64,000 bases of DNA from Krasilnikoviella flava (GCF_900167525.1 NZ_FUZQ01000003.1:124001-188000); one strand, 5' to 3'; shown: positions 9,145-20,035, numbered from the stretch's first letter. Notes: generated by a model from the letters alone, not told the origin. Translations and numbers: made by a program.

Positions 9145-10668
9145 TCAGGGAGCGGAGGGTCCGACGTCCGCCCGCTCGAGAGGCTGCCGGACGACGGGCG
9201 CGAAGGACACCTCGTCGGCGCCGACGTCGGGGCGCCGGTCACGGGGCTGGCCGTCCATGTCCTCGGTGAGGAACGGGTACCTCCCGACGGCTGTGTTCAC
9301 GTCCGGCCCGGGGCGCAGCCGCCACAGCCCGCCGGAGCGGACCAGCAGCGGGTCGACGACGCGCACCTCGCGCGGCGCGGCGTCGAGGCCGAGGGTCGCG
9401 GCACCGGTCGGGAACGCGACGTTGCCGGAGTACGTGATCCCGGCGGGCTGCTTGTGCTCCACGAACAGCGGCCCGGCGGAGCCGACGACGAGGTTGTCGG
9501 CCACGAGGGAGTCCACCGGCGGGTAGAGGTAGTTGGCGCCGACCTCGATGTTCGCGACGTTGTCCACGAACGTGTTGTGGACGACGGTCGCGCGGTGCAC
9601 GCGCCAGTGGGCCGACGTCGAGCCGGACCCGTCCACGTCGCCGCCGTCGATCTGCAGGGCGGCCGTGTACCCCGAGCCGGCGAGCCCTTCGAAGTAGTTG
9701 TCGAACACGACCTGGTCGTCGCCGTAGAGCCGCACGCCGCCCGTGCCCGGCTTGCCCTCGCCGAGGAAGAAGTTGCCCTGGATGACGTTGCGGTCCCCGC
9801 GCCGCGCGACGAACGCCCCCGCCGAGGTGCGCACGGTGTTGAAGCGCACGGTGTTGTCGTCGCTCTTGATCGAGACGATCTCCGGGTCGGAGTCGGTGTT
9901 CTCGAACAGGTTGTGCTCGACGACGGCGAACGAGCTCGAGTCGGACAGGGCCGAGACGCCGAGCCGGATCGCCTCGCCGCCGTTGACCGGCTGCGCCGGG
10001 CTGTCGGCGAACCAGTTGTGGTCGATCCGGTCGTGCTGGGAGATCTGCGTGGCGCCGCCGTAGACGGTGACGTAGTTGCCCATCAGCGTCTTGTCGTGGA
10101 ACGCGTTGTGGTCGATGCGGTGGTACCCGCTGCCCTCGCCGGAGATCTGCAGCCAGTGCCGCGACGACGTCGGGTCGGCGGGCGGCTCGAACCGCAGCGC
10201 CACGTCGTTGCGCGTGAACCGCACGTGCGTGGACGCGGTGATCTTCAGCGTGGTGGCGTTGCGCCAGGTCAGGCCGCGCACGACGACGTGGCTCGACCGG
10301 GCGACCTCCAGCTGGCCGCCGGTGACGACGGCGCCGCCGAGCGTCGCGGCCTCGACGACCACGGGCGCCTCCGCGGTGCCCGCCTTGTCGGCCAGCTTGA
10401 CCATCGTGTACTCGCCGTCGGCCAGCACGATGCGGTCGCCGGGCAGCGCCGCCTTGAACGCGGCAGCGAGCTCGGCGCTGGTGCTCACGGGGACGGTGCG
10501 CAGCGGCGCGGGCTCGGCGTCCTCCCCCGCGGCGGCGGCCGGGCCGCCGGACGTCGCGGCGTCGGCGGGCACCGGGGACTGCGCGGAGCCGGCGGCGGTG
10601 GCGGGCGTCGCAGCGCCCAGGGACAGCCCGACGGCCAGGACGAGAGGCAGTGCGAGGTGCTTCTTCAT
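9145..10668 (-). CDS. PL6-family (alginate lyase / chondroitinase B-like) secreted beta-helix lyase
   Basis: 507 residues. A Sec signal peptide is visible (MKKHLALPLVLAVGLSLG, then an AxA-type site near residue 26), followed by a right-handed parallel beta-helix. Family hallmarks are NGGEAIRLGVS (~residue 225) and SDPEIVSIKSDDNTVRFNTV followed by an R-rich turn (~255-290); in chondroitinase B the Lys and Arg of this region and nearby acidic residues act as base, acid and calcium ligands. PL6 enzymes cleave alginate or dermatan sulfate by beta-elimination. The gene lies 25 bases after PL8 and 53 before CE7 on the same strand. Substrate choice between alginate and glycosaminoglycan is not decided by the motifs. 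Confidence 0.88.
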   Translation of the reverse strand: MKKHLALPLVLAVGLSLGAATPATAAGSAQSPVPADAATSGGPAAAAGEDAEPAPLRTVPVSTSAELAAAFKAALPGDRIVLADGEYTMVKLADKAGTAEAPVVVEAATLGGAVVTGGQLEVARSSHVVVRGLTWRNATTLKITASTHVRFTRNDVALRFEPPADPTSSRHWLQISGEGSGYHRIDHNAFHDKTLMGNYVTVYGGATQISQHDRIDHNWFADSPAQPVNGGEAIRLGVSALSDSSSFAVVEHNLFENTDSDPEIVSIKSDDNTVRFNTVRTSAGAFVARRGDRNVIQGNFFLGEGKPGTGGVRLYGDDQVVFDNYFEGLAGSGYTAALQIDGGDVDGSGSTSAHWRVHRATVVHNTFVDNVANIEVGANYLYPPVDSLVADNLVVGSAGPLFVEHKQPAGITYSGNVAFPTGAATLGLDAAPREVRVVDPLLVRSGGLWRLRPGPDVNTAVGRYPFLTEDMDGQPRDRRPDVGADEVSFAPVVRQPLERADVGPSAP

Positions 10669-10693
10669 GGTTCCTCCAGAGGTCGCGGGCTGG

Positions 10694-13168
10694 TCAGACG
10701 AACGACGCGGTGACGGTGGCGCCGGCCAGGCCGGCGGTGGCGGCGACGATGCGCCAGCCCGCCCCCTGTCGGGTCACGGTGACGCCCGGGTCGGCGGACA
10801 CGAACCGCAGCCCGTCGCGGTTCAGGTCGACGACGACCTGGTCCCGGGTCTGCGTGGGGTCGCTCACCGCGACGGTGGTGGGCCGGGTCCACTCGGTGAC
10901 CCCGGACTCGTGCACGACGACGGACGCCGGGCCGTCGGCGTGCAGCGCCCCGCCCTCCCCGGGCACCCCGGCGCCGACCGGGACGGACGCGGGCGCCCAG
11001 AAGTTGGCCGCGAGCGTGCCGCCGAGCGCGACGGCGTGCACGTCGGCGTCCTGCCCGAGGATCCGCAACCCGTCGGCGGTGCCGCAGGCCTCCGCGAACG
11101 CGCGGGTGCCGTCCGGGTCGGCGGCCGGGAGCATGACGTAGGCGTAGGTCGCGTCCGCGGGGGCGGCGCCGTGGTCGAGCCACGCCGTGACGTACGGGCG
11201 GGTCACCGGGGTGTCGGTGCCGTACTTGATGTTGATCTCGCGCCACGTGTGCGTGCGGTCCTCGCGCAGGGCGTGCAGCCGCGCGCCGTCCGGGAAGACG
11301 TAGCCGGCCGTGCCGGACAGGTGGCACCAGCGCACGTCGTCGAGCGTGGCCGACCAGCCGTTCCCGATCCCCTGCGCGACGCCGTCGACGACGAGCGCGG
11401 CGCCGTCGCGCACCTTGCGGTTCTCCACGACCGTCTCGACGCCGCCCGCCGCGGGGGCGGTGATGCCGGAGCCGACGCAGACCACGGCGTCGTCGATGAG
11501 GAACCAGCTCTTGCGCGCCCGCAGGTCGGACCCGCGGGCGCGCAGGTCCTGCCCGTACGCGCCGACCGTGGCGCCGGGCACCGCGGCCCCGCCCACCCAG
11601 GTCGCCTCGCTCGTCTCCCGGAAGTTCGCGCTGTTCGCGAGCCGCGCCGTGTCGACGGTGGTGCCGGGCAGGCGGTACGCATCGACCGTGGGCCAGTAGT
11701 CCTCGCTGTAGTGGCCGAGGTCGTCCGTGTACAGCAGCACCATGCCGTCGGACAGGTGCCAGCCGTGCAGATTCTCGTTCTGGATGGACTCGTAGTTGTA
11801 CACGCGGGCCGAGTACCCGCTGACGCTCACCGCGAAGCCCGGCCGGTGGTGCACCGCCTTGTCCATCGCCGGGTACTGCCGGTGCGCGACGAGCGCGCCG
11901 CGCGGCGTCGGCGAGGCGGCCAGCAGGGCGTTCGCGGCCACGACCGACGCGGGCGTGGTAGCGGCGAGGAAGTCGCGGTAGGTGTCCTCGGTGATCCACT
12001 GCGCCACCAGCGACGTCAGGGTCGCCGCCAGCGTCTCGGGGGCGGAAGGGATGAGCCGCAGGGTGCCCTCGATCACCGTCTGGGTGGCCGCGTGCCCCTG
12101 CTTGCTGGGCCGCGCGATCTCGCGCCCGCACACCGACGCGACCATGTCGCCGCGCACCATGAGCGGGTCGAAGGCGTCGGTGACCCAGGCGTAGACGTTC
12201 GCCAGCGCCGGGTCGGTGACCTGCCAGGGCGAGTCGCCCAGCAGGTGCAGCAGCGACGACAGCGTGCCCAGCAGCTCCTTGCCGTAGCCGCCGTTGTACG
12301 GGTGCTTCCAGTGCTGCAGGAACGAGCCGTCCCGGAAGAAGCCCTCCCCCGTGCCCTCGCCCTCCGCGGTGCCGCCGTCGACGAACGCCAGCACGCTGTT
12401 GGCGCCCCCGCCGTCGACGTCGCTCAGGGCGTCGCGCACCCGCAGCAGCGCAGCCTCGTCGCCGTCCAGCGACGCCCGCACGGCGACGACCGTCGCGATC
12501 CACACCCGGTTGGCGCCGGTGGCGATCTGCCGGTCGGCCCGCCACAGGTTCGGGTCGGGCGTGTAGTGGTCGATGGCGGCCGTGCTGCGGGCGAGCGCGT
12601 CGCCCAGGTGGGTGCGCAGCACGACGAGCGTGTCCGCCAGGGCCGACGCCGAGCCGATCTCCCAGTCCCAGTCGTTGTCGAAGCGCGGGATCCCGGGGCC
12701 GTAGACGTGGTCGTGCATCCACGTGATGCCGTCCGCGACCGCGTCCGCCACGGCGGCGTCGCCCGCCACCGACGTGCCCGGCGTCGCCCACGCGACGGCG
12801 ATCGAGCGCAGCCGCTTGAACGTCGTGGTGACGGTGTTGGACCTCGTCCAGTCGCCCAGGTCGGGCCACAGGGACGCCCGCCCGGCGGACGGGTCGAGCG
12901 TCGCGAGGACGGTCGTGGCGGCCCGGTCGACGCGTCGCACGGCGGCGGCGACGTGCGCGTCGGCCAGGTCCAGGCCCGGGCCGCCGGTCTGCAGCACGGC
13001 CCAGCGCTCCACCAGCTCCGTGGTGGTCGAGGCGGGCGTCGCCCGGGCGGGCAGCGGCAGGGCCGGGGCGAGCGCGGCGGCGCCGGCGAGGGCGCCGAAG
13101 CCGCGCAGCACGGACCGGCGGCTGGGCGCGGTCGCCCGGTGGGCAGGCATGGTCGTGTCGTTCTCCAT
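10694..13168 (-). CDS. PL8-family polysaccharide lyase, Tat-exported
   Basis: 824 residues. The N-terminus has a twin-arginine signal (SRRSVLRGFGALAG, then a hydrophobic stretch and ARA). An alpha/alpha-toroid follows, then beta-sandwich domains, as in hyaluronate, chondroitin AC and xanthan lyases. The catalytic segment SFLQHWKHPYNGGYG (~residues 280-295) supplies the His and Tyr, an Asn lies in NRVWIATV upstream, and GREIARP (~350) carries the Arg. The start is the ATG at 13168, with AGAGGG six bases before it. PL8 also includes a mannuronan lyase described from a marine fungus, so alginate is possible beside hyaluronan or xanthan. Confidence 0.9.
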   Translation of the reverse strand: MENDTTMPAHRATAPSRRSVLRGFGALAGAAALAPALPLPARATPASTTTELVERWAVLQTGGPGLDLADAHVAAAVRRVDRAATTVLATLDPSAGRASLWPDLGDWTRSNTVTTTFKRLRSIAVAWATPGTSVAGDAAVADAVADGITWMHDHVYGPGIPRFDNDWDWEIGSASALADTLVVLRTHLGDALARSTAAIDHYTPDPNLWRADRQIATGANRVWIATVVAVRASLDGDEAALLRVRDALSDVDGGGANSVLAFVDGGTAEGEGTGEGFFRDGSFLQHWKHPYNGGYGKELLGTLSSLLHLLGDSPWQVTDPALANVYAWVTDAFDPLMVRGDMVASVCGREIARPSKQGHAATQTVIEGTLRLIPSAPETLAATLTSLVAQWITEDTYRDFLAATTPASVVAANALLAASPTPRGALVAHRQYPAMDKAVHHRPGFAVSVSGYSARVYNYESIQNENLHGWHLSDGMVLLYTDDLGHYSEDYWPTVDAYRLPGTTVDTARLANSANFRETSEATWVGGAAVPGATVGAYGQDLRARGSDLRARKSWFLIDDAVVCVGSGITAPAAGGVETVVENRKVRDGAALVVDGVAQGIGNGWSATLDDVRWCHLSGTAGYVFPDGARLHALREDRTHTWREINIKYGTDTPVTRPYVTAWLDHGAAPADATYAYVMLPAADPDGTRAFAEACGTADGLRILGQDADVHAVALGGTLAANFWAPASVPVGAGVPGEGGALHADGPASVVVHESGVTEWTRPTTVAVSDPTQTRDQVVVDLNRDGLRFVSADPGVTVTRQGAGWRIVAATAGLAGATVTASFV

Positions 13169-13253
13169 CACGATCCCTCTCGTCGTCGAGCAGGTGGGTG
13201 GAACGCAGGGGTGGAACGGCGTGCGGGTGGTGCGGGAGAAAGGTCGGGACCGG

Positions 13254-14585
13254 TCAGCCCAGCAGGGCGCGGCGCGTGACCGCGGCGGCCATCGCGGCCG
13301 CGCCGGCGGGCGCGGGGTGCAGGCCGTCGCCGCTGTCGAAGGCGGGCGCCAGCCGCGCCCGGTCGGCCGGGTCGGCGAGGGCGGACGCCACGTCGGCGAC
13401 GGCGTCGAACGCCCCGGTGCCGCGGCCTGCCTCGGCGAGCAGCGTCGCGTTGACGACCCGACGCTCCTCCTCGAGAGCGGGAGTCCAGCGCTGCCAGTCG
13501 CCGAAGGGGGTGATCGTGGTGCCGACCACCCGCAGGCCCCGGTCGCGGGCACGCAGGACGAGCTGGCGGTAGCCGGCGAGCAGCACGGCGGGGTCGGTCT
13601 GGCTGGGCGGCTGCTGCAGGTCGTTGACGCCGAGCACCACCAGCAGGGTGTCGATGCCGGGCAGGGCCAGGGCGTCGCGGTCCAGGCGCGCCTGGCCGCT
13701 CGGGCCGAACCGCTCGTCGTCGAGCAGCACCCGGTTGCCGCTGATGCCGAGGTTCGCGACGCCGACCGGTCCGCCACGCTCGGCGAGGCGACGCGCGAGG
13801 TGGTCGGTGAACCGCTCGTCGGCGTCGTCGGGCGTACCCACGCCCTCGGTGATCGAGTCGCCCAGCACGGCGACGCCCGGGACGCCGGGACGCTCGACGT
13901 CGACCCCGACCAGCAGCACGGCCGACCTCGTCGTCTCCGCGCCGTCGAAGCCGGGCCCCACGTCGGCGGTGAGGTCGCCCGCGCCCACGTAGCCCGTCGC
14001 ATGCGTGTTGCGGTGGAAGCTCAGGGGGCCGGTGGGGCCCGGCAGGTGCACGCTGACGACGAGGTCGCCGCCGTCGGGCACGCCGAGCTCCGCCGGGTCG
14101 CTGACCAGCGTCGCGCCCGCGGCGAGCAGGGCACCACGCTCGCCGCCGAAGGTGAGCGTCGTGACGGTGGCCGGGTCCACGGCGGCGCCCGCCCCGGCGA
14201 GCCCCGCCGCGCGACGCGCGACGGTGACCGCTCCGACGCGGACCGGGGTCGCCGAGAACGTGCCCGCCAGCCGCACGCGCAGCGCTCCTGCCCGGCCGGT
14301 CCCCGTGCTGAGCCGCAGCACGTGCCGCACCGTGCGGTCGGTGACGCCGCCCACCACCAGCGGGTCGGTGGCCGTGGGCCGGGTGTGCGCGGTGGTCCAC
14401 GACGGCACCCACGACGTGGTGCGTGTCCGGGCCGTGGCGGTGTCCGCGAGCGCCGGGCCCTCGTCGAGCGCCGCGGCGCGGGGCGCGAGGAGCAGCGCGC
14501 CGGTGGAGGCGAGCGCCCCGGCGAGCAGCGACCGCCGCCCGACGGCGCCGGGGCGGGACAGGGCCTGTGCGGTGGTGCCGGTCAT
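13254..14585 (-). CDS. SGNH/GDSL hydrolase, probable carbohydrate esterase, Tat signal
   Basis: 443 residues. The N-terminus contains GRRSLLAGALASTGALLLAP, a twin-arginine export signal. A beta-rich region (~residues 60-210) is followed by the SGNH core: VLGDSITEGVG (block I with the Ser), NLGISGNRVL (blocks II/III region), VVLGVNDLQQ (GxND) and GDGLHPAPAG (Asp and His of the triad). Two-domain SGNH proteins of this design are often acetyl- or acyl-esterases acting on polysaccharides. Its ATG overlaps the stop of the YesL-like gene (ATGA), so it belongs to the operon. Together with CE7 it suggests an O-acylated substrate. Confidence 0.85.
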   Translation of the reverse strand: MTGTTAQALSRPGAVGRRSLLAGALASTGALLLAPRAAALDEGPALADTATARTRTTSWVPSWTTAHTRPTATDPLVVGGVTDRTVRHVLRLSTGTGRAGALRVRLAGTFSATPVRVGAVTVARRAAGLAGAGAAVDPATVTTLTFGGERGALLAAGATLVSDPAELGVPDGGDLVVSVHLPGPTGPLSFHRNTHATGYVGAGDLTADVGPGFDGAETTRSAVLLVGVDVERPGVPGVAVLGDSITEGVGTPDDADERFTDHLARRLAERGGPVGVANLGISGNRVLLDDERFGPSGQARLDRDALALPGIDTLLVVLGVNDLQQPPSQTDPAVLLAGYRQLVLRARDRGLRVVGTTITPFGDWQRWTPALEEERRVVNATLLAEAGRGTGAFDAVADVASALADPADRARLAPAFDSGDGLHPAPAGAAAMAAAVTRRALLG

Positions 14586-15211
14586 GCGTCCTCCGTCTGG
14601 TCGAGGATCACGAGCCCCACCAGGACGGGGACGCTCGCGCACAGCAGCAGGGGGCCCGCGGGGACCACGAGCGAGAACACGGGCGTCGCGACGGCGGCGC
14701 CCAGCAGGGCGGTGCCGCGCGGCACCGAGCCGAAGGCGAACCACAGCGCGCCGGGCGCCCAGGTACGCACGGACCCGTCGGGCCGCGCGGCGGCGACCAC
14801 GGCGAGCGCCAGGTGGTAGGGCACGGACGCGACGAGCAGCCCGAGCGCGAGCATCACGAGGACCAGCGCGCCCGGGCCGGTACGCCCGACGAGGAACACG
14901 ACGTCGACCACGAGCAGGGCGAGACCCGCCGTCGACGCGACCGCGTGCCCGAGCAGCGGGCGCCAATACGTGCCGAAGGCGCGGAAGACGCCCGTGAACA
15001 CGCGGCCCTCGCCGTCGGCGCGCCAGGCCCGCAGGGCGTGGCTGGTCGCCGCGAGCGCCGGGAGCCAGGTGACGACGCCGAGGCACAGGATCGCGAACGC
15101 CGCGCCCGCCGCCACGGGGTGCGCGAGCCACTCCAGCCAGCCCAGGAACGTCTGCGACCAGCGGCGGGACCGGTCGGCCGGCGCGCGGCCGGCGGCGGGC
15201 GCGGCCGTCAT
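14582..15211 (-). CDS. YesL/DUF624-family membrane protein
   Basis: 209 residues with about five hydrophobic segments (WLAHPVAAGAAFAILCLGVV; LLGHAVASTAGLALLVVDVV; LVLVMLALGLLVASVPYHLA; two more near the C-terminus). A conserved aromatic-rich stretch RAFGTYWRPLLGH resembles YesL, a DUF624 protein. DUF624 genes sit next to carbohydrate ABC importers and lyases, for example in the Bacillus rhamnogalacturonan cluster, but their biochemical role is unknown. ATGA overlaps couple it to the genes on both sides. It could be an accessory to the importer; that is inference from neighbourhood only. Confidence 0.75.
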   Translation of the reverse strand: MTAAPAAGRAPADRSRRWSQTFLGWLEWLAHPVAAGAAFAILCLGVVTWLPALAATSHALRAWRADGEGRVFTGVFRAFGTYWRPLLGHAVASTAGLALLVVDVVFLVGRTGPGALVLVMLALGLLVASVPYHLALAVVAAARPDGSVRTWAPGALWFAFGSVPRGTALLGAAVATPVFSLVVPAGPLLLCASVPVLVGLVILDQTEDA

Positions 15212-17319
15212 CGCTCGCCCCGGGCCGGGAGCACGGCGGTGACCTCGGCGTCGCCGTCGAGCAGCACCTGGCCGTCGAGCTCGACGCGCCGGGCCCCGAC
15301 GACGGCGACCCGGTCGCCCGCGACCAGCACCGCGCGCGCCAGCGCCGTCACGCCGTCTGCCTCGATCGCGCCGTCCGGCCCGGCGAGGTACACGCGCTCG
15401 CCGCCGCCCAGGTCCACCCCGACCTCCATGGTGAGCGGGCGGGGCAGGCGGACGGTGGAGGGCGTCGGGCCGAAGGCGTCGAACGGCTCGATCGTGGTGA
15501 CGGCGAGCAGGTCGCGGGCGGCGGGCGGCGTGACGCGCAGCGTGTGCAGCCGCCGCGTCACGACCAGCGACGGGGTGCTCGACGTCGGGTTGGCCTCGAC
15601 GTCGGTCACGACCTGCTCGGCGCGGGCGCCGCCGGCGGCGTGGGTCGTGAGCCACGCGCCCGCACGGCCGTTCCGCAGCACGCGCCGCACGACGCCGTCG
15701 TCCGCTCCGTCCCCGAGGCCGTCGTGGGGCACGTCGCGGTCGACCGTCTCCGTGGGGTGGTCGGCGTGCAGCAGCACCGTCCACTCGCGCGGCTCGGCGG
15801 CCCGCCCGCGGTCGACGACGACGGTGCGCCCGGAGGGCAGGACGACGAGCGTGCGCTCCAGCGACTCGACGCCCAGCTCGGCCGGGTACATCCGCCCGAT
15901 GCGGGCGCGGCCGTGCAGGAACCCGCCCTCAGCGAGGACGTCGACCATGTCGGCGGTGCGGTCCGGCGGGGCGTCGGCGTAGACGTGGTACCGCCCCTCC
16001 CCCGCGAAGCCCTGCCCGTCGACGAGGACGAGGTTGTGGTGCCCGGCCCGCTTCTTGTTGGAGTACCCCTCGTCGACCAGCAGCCACGCGCCGCGCGACG
16101 CGAGCACGAACGACCCGGCGTCCGGGTGGTGATGGCCGGCGCTGAGGGTGTCCCAGCCGCGCTCGGCGTCGATCCGCCGCGACGTGTCCCAGGCCGTGTG
16201 CCCGCCACCGGGCGACGACTTGAACGACACGAGCGTGGCGTCGTCGTCCCACGACGTGCGGTGCACCAGCAGCCCCAGGTCCTCGAACGCCGCCTGCGCG
16301 GGGACGGACGTGGCCGGGTCGACCGGCGCCACGGACGCGTCGTACCAGAGCAGCTCGGCCCAGGCCTCGGGCAGCACGCCGGGCTTCACGCCGCTCTCGT
16401 ACGCCTCGCGCCAGAAGAAGCGCCTCGCCACGGTGTCGGCCAGCCACTGCGCCTCGCCGATCCCGTACCGCGACGCGAGGATCCGGTACAGCGCCACGCT
16501 GTGCCCGCTGCGCCGGTCGTGGCAGTCCCCGTGGTCGACGATCTCCTCGTAGCCCGGTGCGGCCTGGTGCAGCCGGTAGAAGAACGTGCGGGCCAGGAAC
16601 CGGCACCGGTCCCACCAGTCCACGCCCTCGGCGTCGTGCAGCAGGTCGAGGTAGGTGGCGAGCCACGGCACGCCGTAGCGCCAGTAGACGACGCCCTCCA
16701 TGTCGGAGCCGTCGGCGGGCAGCACGTCGACGACGGTGGACATCGCCGCCTTGGCCCGCTCCGTCCAGGCCGGCACGCCGAGCGCGTAGCCGGCGGTCGC
16801 GAGGCCGGTGTGGCAGATCCAGTGGTGGTTCTGCCAGTACGAGCTGCTCCACCAGCCGCCCTCGCTCGCGACGGCGAAGTCGAACAGCCGCTCCCCCTGC
16901 AGCGCGAGCTTGGCGCGCAGCGTTTCCCGCCGCTCCGGGTCGAGGTCGTCGCCCAGCCAGGAGTACGCCAGCGACAGCCCGTGGAGGATCCACCCGGCGT
17001 CGAGGTCGTGGTCGGGCAGGTGCGCGCGGCCCCAGTGCTCGAAGGACACGGCCGCCGAGATCCAGCGCCACGCCTCCTCCAGGTAGTGCCGCTGGCCCGT
17101 GAGCCGGTAGGCCAGCGCGAGGTTCGCGGCCGCCGGGCCCAGGTACGTGATGCTCGCGAGCGGGTGCTCCGCCGGCGGCGCCGTGCGCCGGTACAGGTCG
17201 CACTGCTCCGCCAGGCGGCGCCACTGCGGCGCCAGGTCGCCGTCCAGCCGGGAGCGCAGGTCGGCCAGCCGGGCGTCGTCGAGCAGCAGCATCCGGGTGG
17301 TCGCGACGACGTCGGTCAT
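15208..17319 (-). CDS. heparinase II/III-family lyase, cytosolic (first of two)
   Basis: 703 residues, no signal peptide. The N-terminal half is an alpha/alpha-toroid (residues ~1-350) with [14 protein letters not shown] near residue 165 and [14 protein letters not shown] near 265. The C-terminal half carries the heparinase II/III beta-sandwich with [12 protein letters not shown] near residue 395 and [10 protein letters not shown] after it. These His, Tyr and Asn clusters correspond to the base/acid and metal positions of PL15, PL17 and PL21 enzymes. It would split imported unsaturated oligouronides exolytically. ATGA overlaps join it to the DUF624 and second heparinase-like genes. The CAZy family is not assignable by eye. 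Confidence 0.85.
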   Translation of the reverse strand: MTDVVATTRMLLLDDARLADLRSRLDGDLAPQWRRLAEQCDLYRRTAPPAEHPLASITYLGPAAANLALAYRLTGQRHYLEEAWRWISAAVSFEHWGRAHLPDHDLDAGWILHGLSLAYSWLGDDLDPERRETLRAKLALQGERLFDFAVASEGGWWSSSYWQNHHWICHTGLATAGYALGVPAWTERAKAAMSTVVDVLPADGSDMEGVVYWRYGVPWLATYLDLLHDAEGVDWWDRCRFLARTFFYRLHQAAPGYEEIVDHGDCHDRRSGHSVALYRILASRYGIGEAQWLADTVARRFFWREAYESGVKPGVLPEAWAELLWYDASVAPVDPATSVPAQAAFEDLGLLVHRTSWDDDATLVSFKSSPGGGHTAWDTSRRIDAERGWDTLSAGHHHPDAGSFVLASRGAWLLVDEGYSNKKRAGHHNLVLVDGQGFAGEGRYHVYADAPPDRTADMVDVLAEGGFLHGRARIGRMYPAELGVESLERTLVVLPSGRTVVVDRGRAAEPREWTVLLHADHPTETVDRDVPHDGLGDGADDGVVRRVLRNGRAGAWLTTHAAGGARAEQVVTDVEANPTSSTPSLVVTRRLHTLRVTPPAARDLLAVTTIEPFDAFGPTPSTVRLPRPLTMEVGVDLGGGERVYLAGPDGAIEADGVTALARAVLVAGDRVAVVGARRVELDGQVLLDGDAEVTAVLPARGER

Positions 17320-19274
17320 GCCATCGCCTCCGGCAGGGCGTGGACGTGGACCGCCCCGTCCGCGCGGAGCACCCGCACCTCCGCGGCGTCGAGCTCGACG
17401 CCCGTCACGTCCGCACCGCCCCCGCGCGCGTCGACGTCCGCCTGGTACACCGACACCCACGTCGCGGACGTCGCGCCCTCGGCCGCCCAGTCCACGTGCG
17501 CACGCTCGCGCTGCGGGTCGTCCGCCGGGCCCGGCCCGGGGAGGACGACGGCGCGCACGGGCACGGGTCCGTCGGTCCCGGCGCCGTCCGGCCCGGCGGC
17601 GCCGGCGGCGTGCACGCCGTCGAGCGCCTCGGCGCCCAGCCAGGCCGTGCGCACGACGTCGCCGTCCACGCGCACCCCGAGCGGCACGTCGGGCCGCAGC
17701 CCGAGCACCAGCCGCCTCGGCCGGTCGGCGCGCGCGTGCACGACGTCGAGCAGGTAGCCGTCGCCGAGGACGACGTGCCGCACGGCGCGGGCGCCGTCGT
17801 ACCAGGACGTCGCGTCTCCGCGGACCTCGACGGTCAGCGACCGCTCGTCGCGGGCCAGCAGCCGCCCGGTCGCCTCGGCGGGGTCGGCGTCGTCGACGCG
17901 GACGACCGGGTGGGCGGCGGCCGACGCGTAGTGCGACCGCCAGGCCGGGTGGCCGTACGGCACCTGGCCCGGGTCGGGCTGCCACGGGGTGCTGCGCCCG
18001 AACAGGGCGAGCGCGAGCTTGTCGTGGTGCCCGTGCCCGGCGCCGTGCGGCCCGTGGTCGAGCACGGCGTGGATCCCCGCCCCGCGCAGGACGGCGATCC
18101 CCACCTCCTCGTCGAGGCTCACGGCGGGGCGCGGCGGCCGCGCCACCGCCAGCGGCGGGGCGGCGAACCAGCCCGGCGCCATCCGGCGCAGCTCGTCCTC
18201 GAGGCCGTCCGCCCCCTCGTCGTCGCCGTCCCCTGCCGCCGCCTCCGTGCGGGCGTGCGCGGCGACCGCGGCCAGCCCGGCGTCGGCGACGAAGCCGTCG
18301 GCCAGCGCGGCCAGCTCCGTCCACTCGAGCGCGAGGGCCGGGCGGGAGTACGGGCCGTCGTGCACCGACGGCAGCACGCCGCCATCGGTCGCGAGCCCGG
18401 CCAGCACGTCGACCATCGCGACGAGCCGGTCACGGGCGTCGGCGGGCAGGTCTGTGGGGTCGGTGCCGCGCAGGGACAGGAGATAGGCCCGCACCACGAA
18501 GCCGTGGTAGTACGTGCTGGCCTCCCACTCCCAGCCGCCGCGGGTGCTGGCGGCGAGGGCGTGGGCGAGCTGCCCGTGCTCCCCCGACAGCCACTCGTCG
18601 CCGGCGACGGCGGGCGCCTGCCGGTCGCCGCGCACGAGCGCGGCCGCCCGGCTGCACACCCGCCCGGCGGCGTTCAGCCAGGCGGTGTAGTTCGACGTGA
18701 AACGTCCGTCGTCCACGAGCCGCCCCCGGGCGGCGCGGGCCGCCTCGGCGGTCGCGTCGAGCATCCCCAGCACGGGGACCAGGTCGCCCGCGCGGTCCGG
18801 GTCGGCCTCCGCGAGGGACCACACCGCGTGCCCGATCGACACGGCCCAGATGGCGTCCGTGAGCGCCTGGTGGAACAGCCTCCCGCGCAGCATCCAGTCC
18901 TGCGCGCGCTCGTGCTCGCCCCCGCCCGCGACCTCCGCGTACACGTCGGCGTAGCCCACCAGCAGGGCCACCGCCTCTGCCCGCGCCGCCGCGTCCCCGG
19001 TCCGGGCCGCCCGGTGCGCCAGCACCCGCGCCCGCCGCGCCCACGCCTGGTGGCTGAGCACCAGCCAGGCGCCGCGCACGAGCTCGGTGTCCACCGTGCA
19101 GCCGTGCGGGCACCGCACGCCGCCGACGGGCGGCACCGGCCCGGGGATCCCCGCGTGGGAGAGCTCTGTGCCGTGCGTCGGGCAGACGAAGTCGTGCCAC
19201 CAGCCGCCGCGCTGACGGGGCAGCCCGGCCGCGACAGCGCCGGCGGGGAGGGGGACGGGGGCGAGGGAGGTCAT
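17316..19274 (-). CDS. heparinase II/III-family lyase with N-terminal Cys/His cluster (second of two)
   Basis: 652 residues, no signal peptide. Residues ~30-63 form a CPTHG...CPHGC cluster that could bind zinc. The toroid holds [11 protein letters not shown] (~200) and [15 protein letters not shown] (~250), and the beta-domain signature [16 protein letters not shown] is near residue 405. It differs strongly from its neighbour, so the pair did not arise by recent duplication and probably splits different linkages or chain ends. The start overlaps the SDR stop as ATGA. Activity as an oligouronide lyase is inferred from family and context. Confidence 0.83.
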   Translation of the reverse strand: MTSLAPVPLPAGAVAAGLPRQRGGWWHDFVCPTHGTELSHAGIPGPVPPVGGVRCPHGCTVDTELVRGAWLVLSHQAWARRARVLAHRAARTGDAAARAEAVALLVGYADVYAEVAGGGEHERAQDWMLRGRLFHQALTDAIWAVSIGHAVWSLAEADPDRAGDLVPVLGMLDATAEAARAARGRLVDDGRFTSNYTAWLNAAGRVCSRAAALVRGDRQAPAVAGDEWLSGEHGQLAHALAASTRGGWEWEASTYYHGFVVRAYLLSLRGTDPTDLPADARDRLVAMVDVLAGLATDGGVLPSVHDGPYSRPALALEWTELAALADGFVADAGLAAVAAHARTEAAAGDGDDEGADGLEDELRRMAPGWFAAPPLAVARPPRPAVSLDEEVGIAVLRGAGIHAVLDHGPHGAGHGHHDKLALALFGRSTPWQPDPGQVPYGHPAWRSHYASAAAHPVVRVDDADPAEATGRLLARDERSLTVEVRGDATSWYDGARAVRHVVLGDGYLLDVVHARADRPRRLVLGLRPDVPLGVRVDGDVVRTAWLGAEALDGVHAAGAAGPDGAGTDGPVPVRAVVLPGPGPADDPQRERAHVDWAAEGATSATWVSVYQADVDARGGGADVTGVELDAAEVRVLRADGAVHVHALPEAMA

Positions 19275-20035
19275 CGCGGCCAGGTCCCCCCGTCGATGTC
19301 GAGGGTGGTGCCGGTGATGTACGACGCCTCGCGCGAGGCCAGGTACTGCACCGCCGCGGCGACGTCCTCGACGGTGCCGGGGCGCCCGACCGGGGTGCCC
19401 GCGACCATCTTCTGCTGCGCCTCGTCGGTGCTGAACGTGCCGTGGAACGCCGTGTCCGCGATGTAGCCGGGGGCCACCGCGTTCACCGTGACGCCCTGCG
19501 GGCCGAGCTCCTTGGCGAGGCCCTTGACGAAGCCACGCACGGCCGCCTTCGCCGCCGCGTACACGACCGATCCCGGCCCGCCGCCGTTGTGCGCCGCCAG
19601 CGACGACACCGCGACGATCCGCGGCCGGTCCGACTCGCGCAGGTGCGGGATCGCGGCCCGGCAGGTGCGGAACGTGGCGCCGAGGTTGACGTCGACCACG
19701 GCCTGGTAGTGGTCGTCGCTCATCTCCGCCACGGGCACGCGCCCCACCAGGTGGCCCGCGTTGCACACCACGACGTCGAGCCCGCCCAGGAAGGCGACCG
19801 CGTCCTCGACCAACCGGTCGACGTCCTCGGTCGACGTGACGTCGGCCTGCAGCGCGACCGCCTTGCGGCCGAGCGCCTCGATGTCGGCCACCGTCCGTGC
19901 GGCCGCGTCGGCCGAGCTGCCGTAGTGGACCACGACGTCCGCCCCCGCGGCCGCCAGGCCGAGCGCGACACCGCGCCCGATCCCGTGCCCCGCGCCCGTG
20001 ACGAGCACCTTCGCGTCCGTCATGTCCATCGCCAT
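19271..20035 (-). CDS. short-chain dehydrogenase/reductase, candidate uronate (DEH/KduD-type) reductase
   Basis: 254 residues. The Rossmann signature TGAGHGIG (~residues 13-20), NAG (~92), the catalytic Ser in [10 protein letters not shown] and the YAAAKAAV Tyr/Lys pair (~160) show an active classical SDR, with the usual C-terminal [17 protein letters not shown] precedes the ATG at 20035. In alginate or glycosaminoglycan pathways an SDR reduces 4-deoxy-5-hexoseulose uronate to 2-keto-3-deoxygluconate or acts as KduD; its place between importer and lyases fits this. FabG-like or other sugar dehydrogenase activity cannot be excluded. Confidence 0.85.
   Translation of the reverse strand: MAMDMTDAKVLVTGAGHGIGRGVALGLAAAGADVVVHYGSSADAAARTVADIEALGRKAVALQADVTSTEDVDRLVEDAVAFLGGLDVVVCNAGHLVGRVPVAEMSDDHYQAVVDVNLGATFRTCRAAIPHLRESDRPRIVAVSSLAAHNGGGPGSVVYAAAKAAVRGFVKGLAKELGPQGVTVNAVAPGYIADTAFHGTFSTDEAQQKMVAGTPVGRPGTVEDVAAAVQYLASREASYITGTTLDIDGGTWPR

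Noticed and set aside
10076-13279. A plus-strand frame of 1067 codons opposite the PL8 gene
   Set aside because: Same reasons: antisense shadow of a full-length lyase with an intact Tat signal and catalytic residues.
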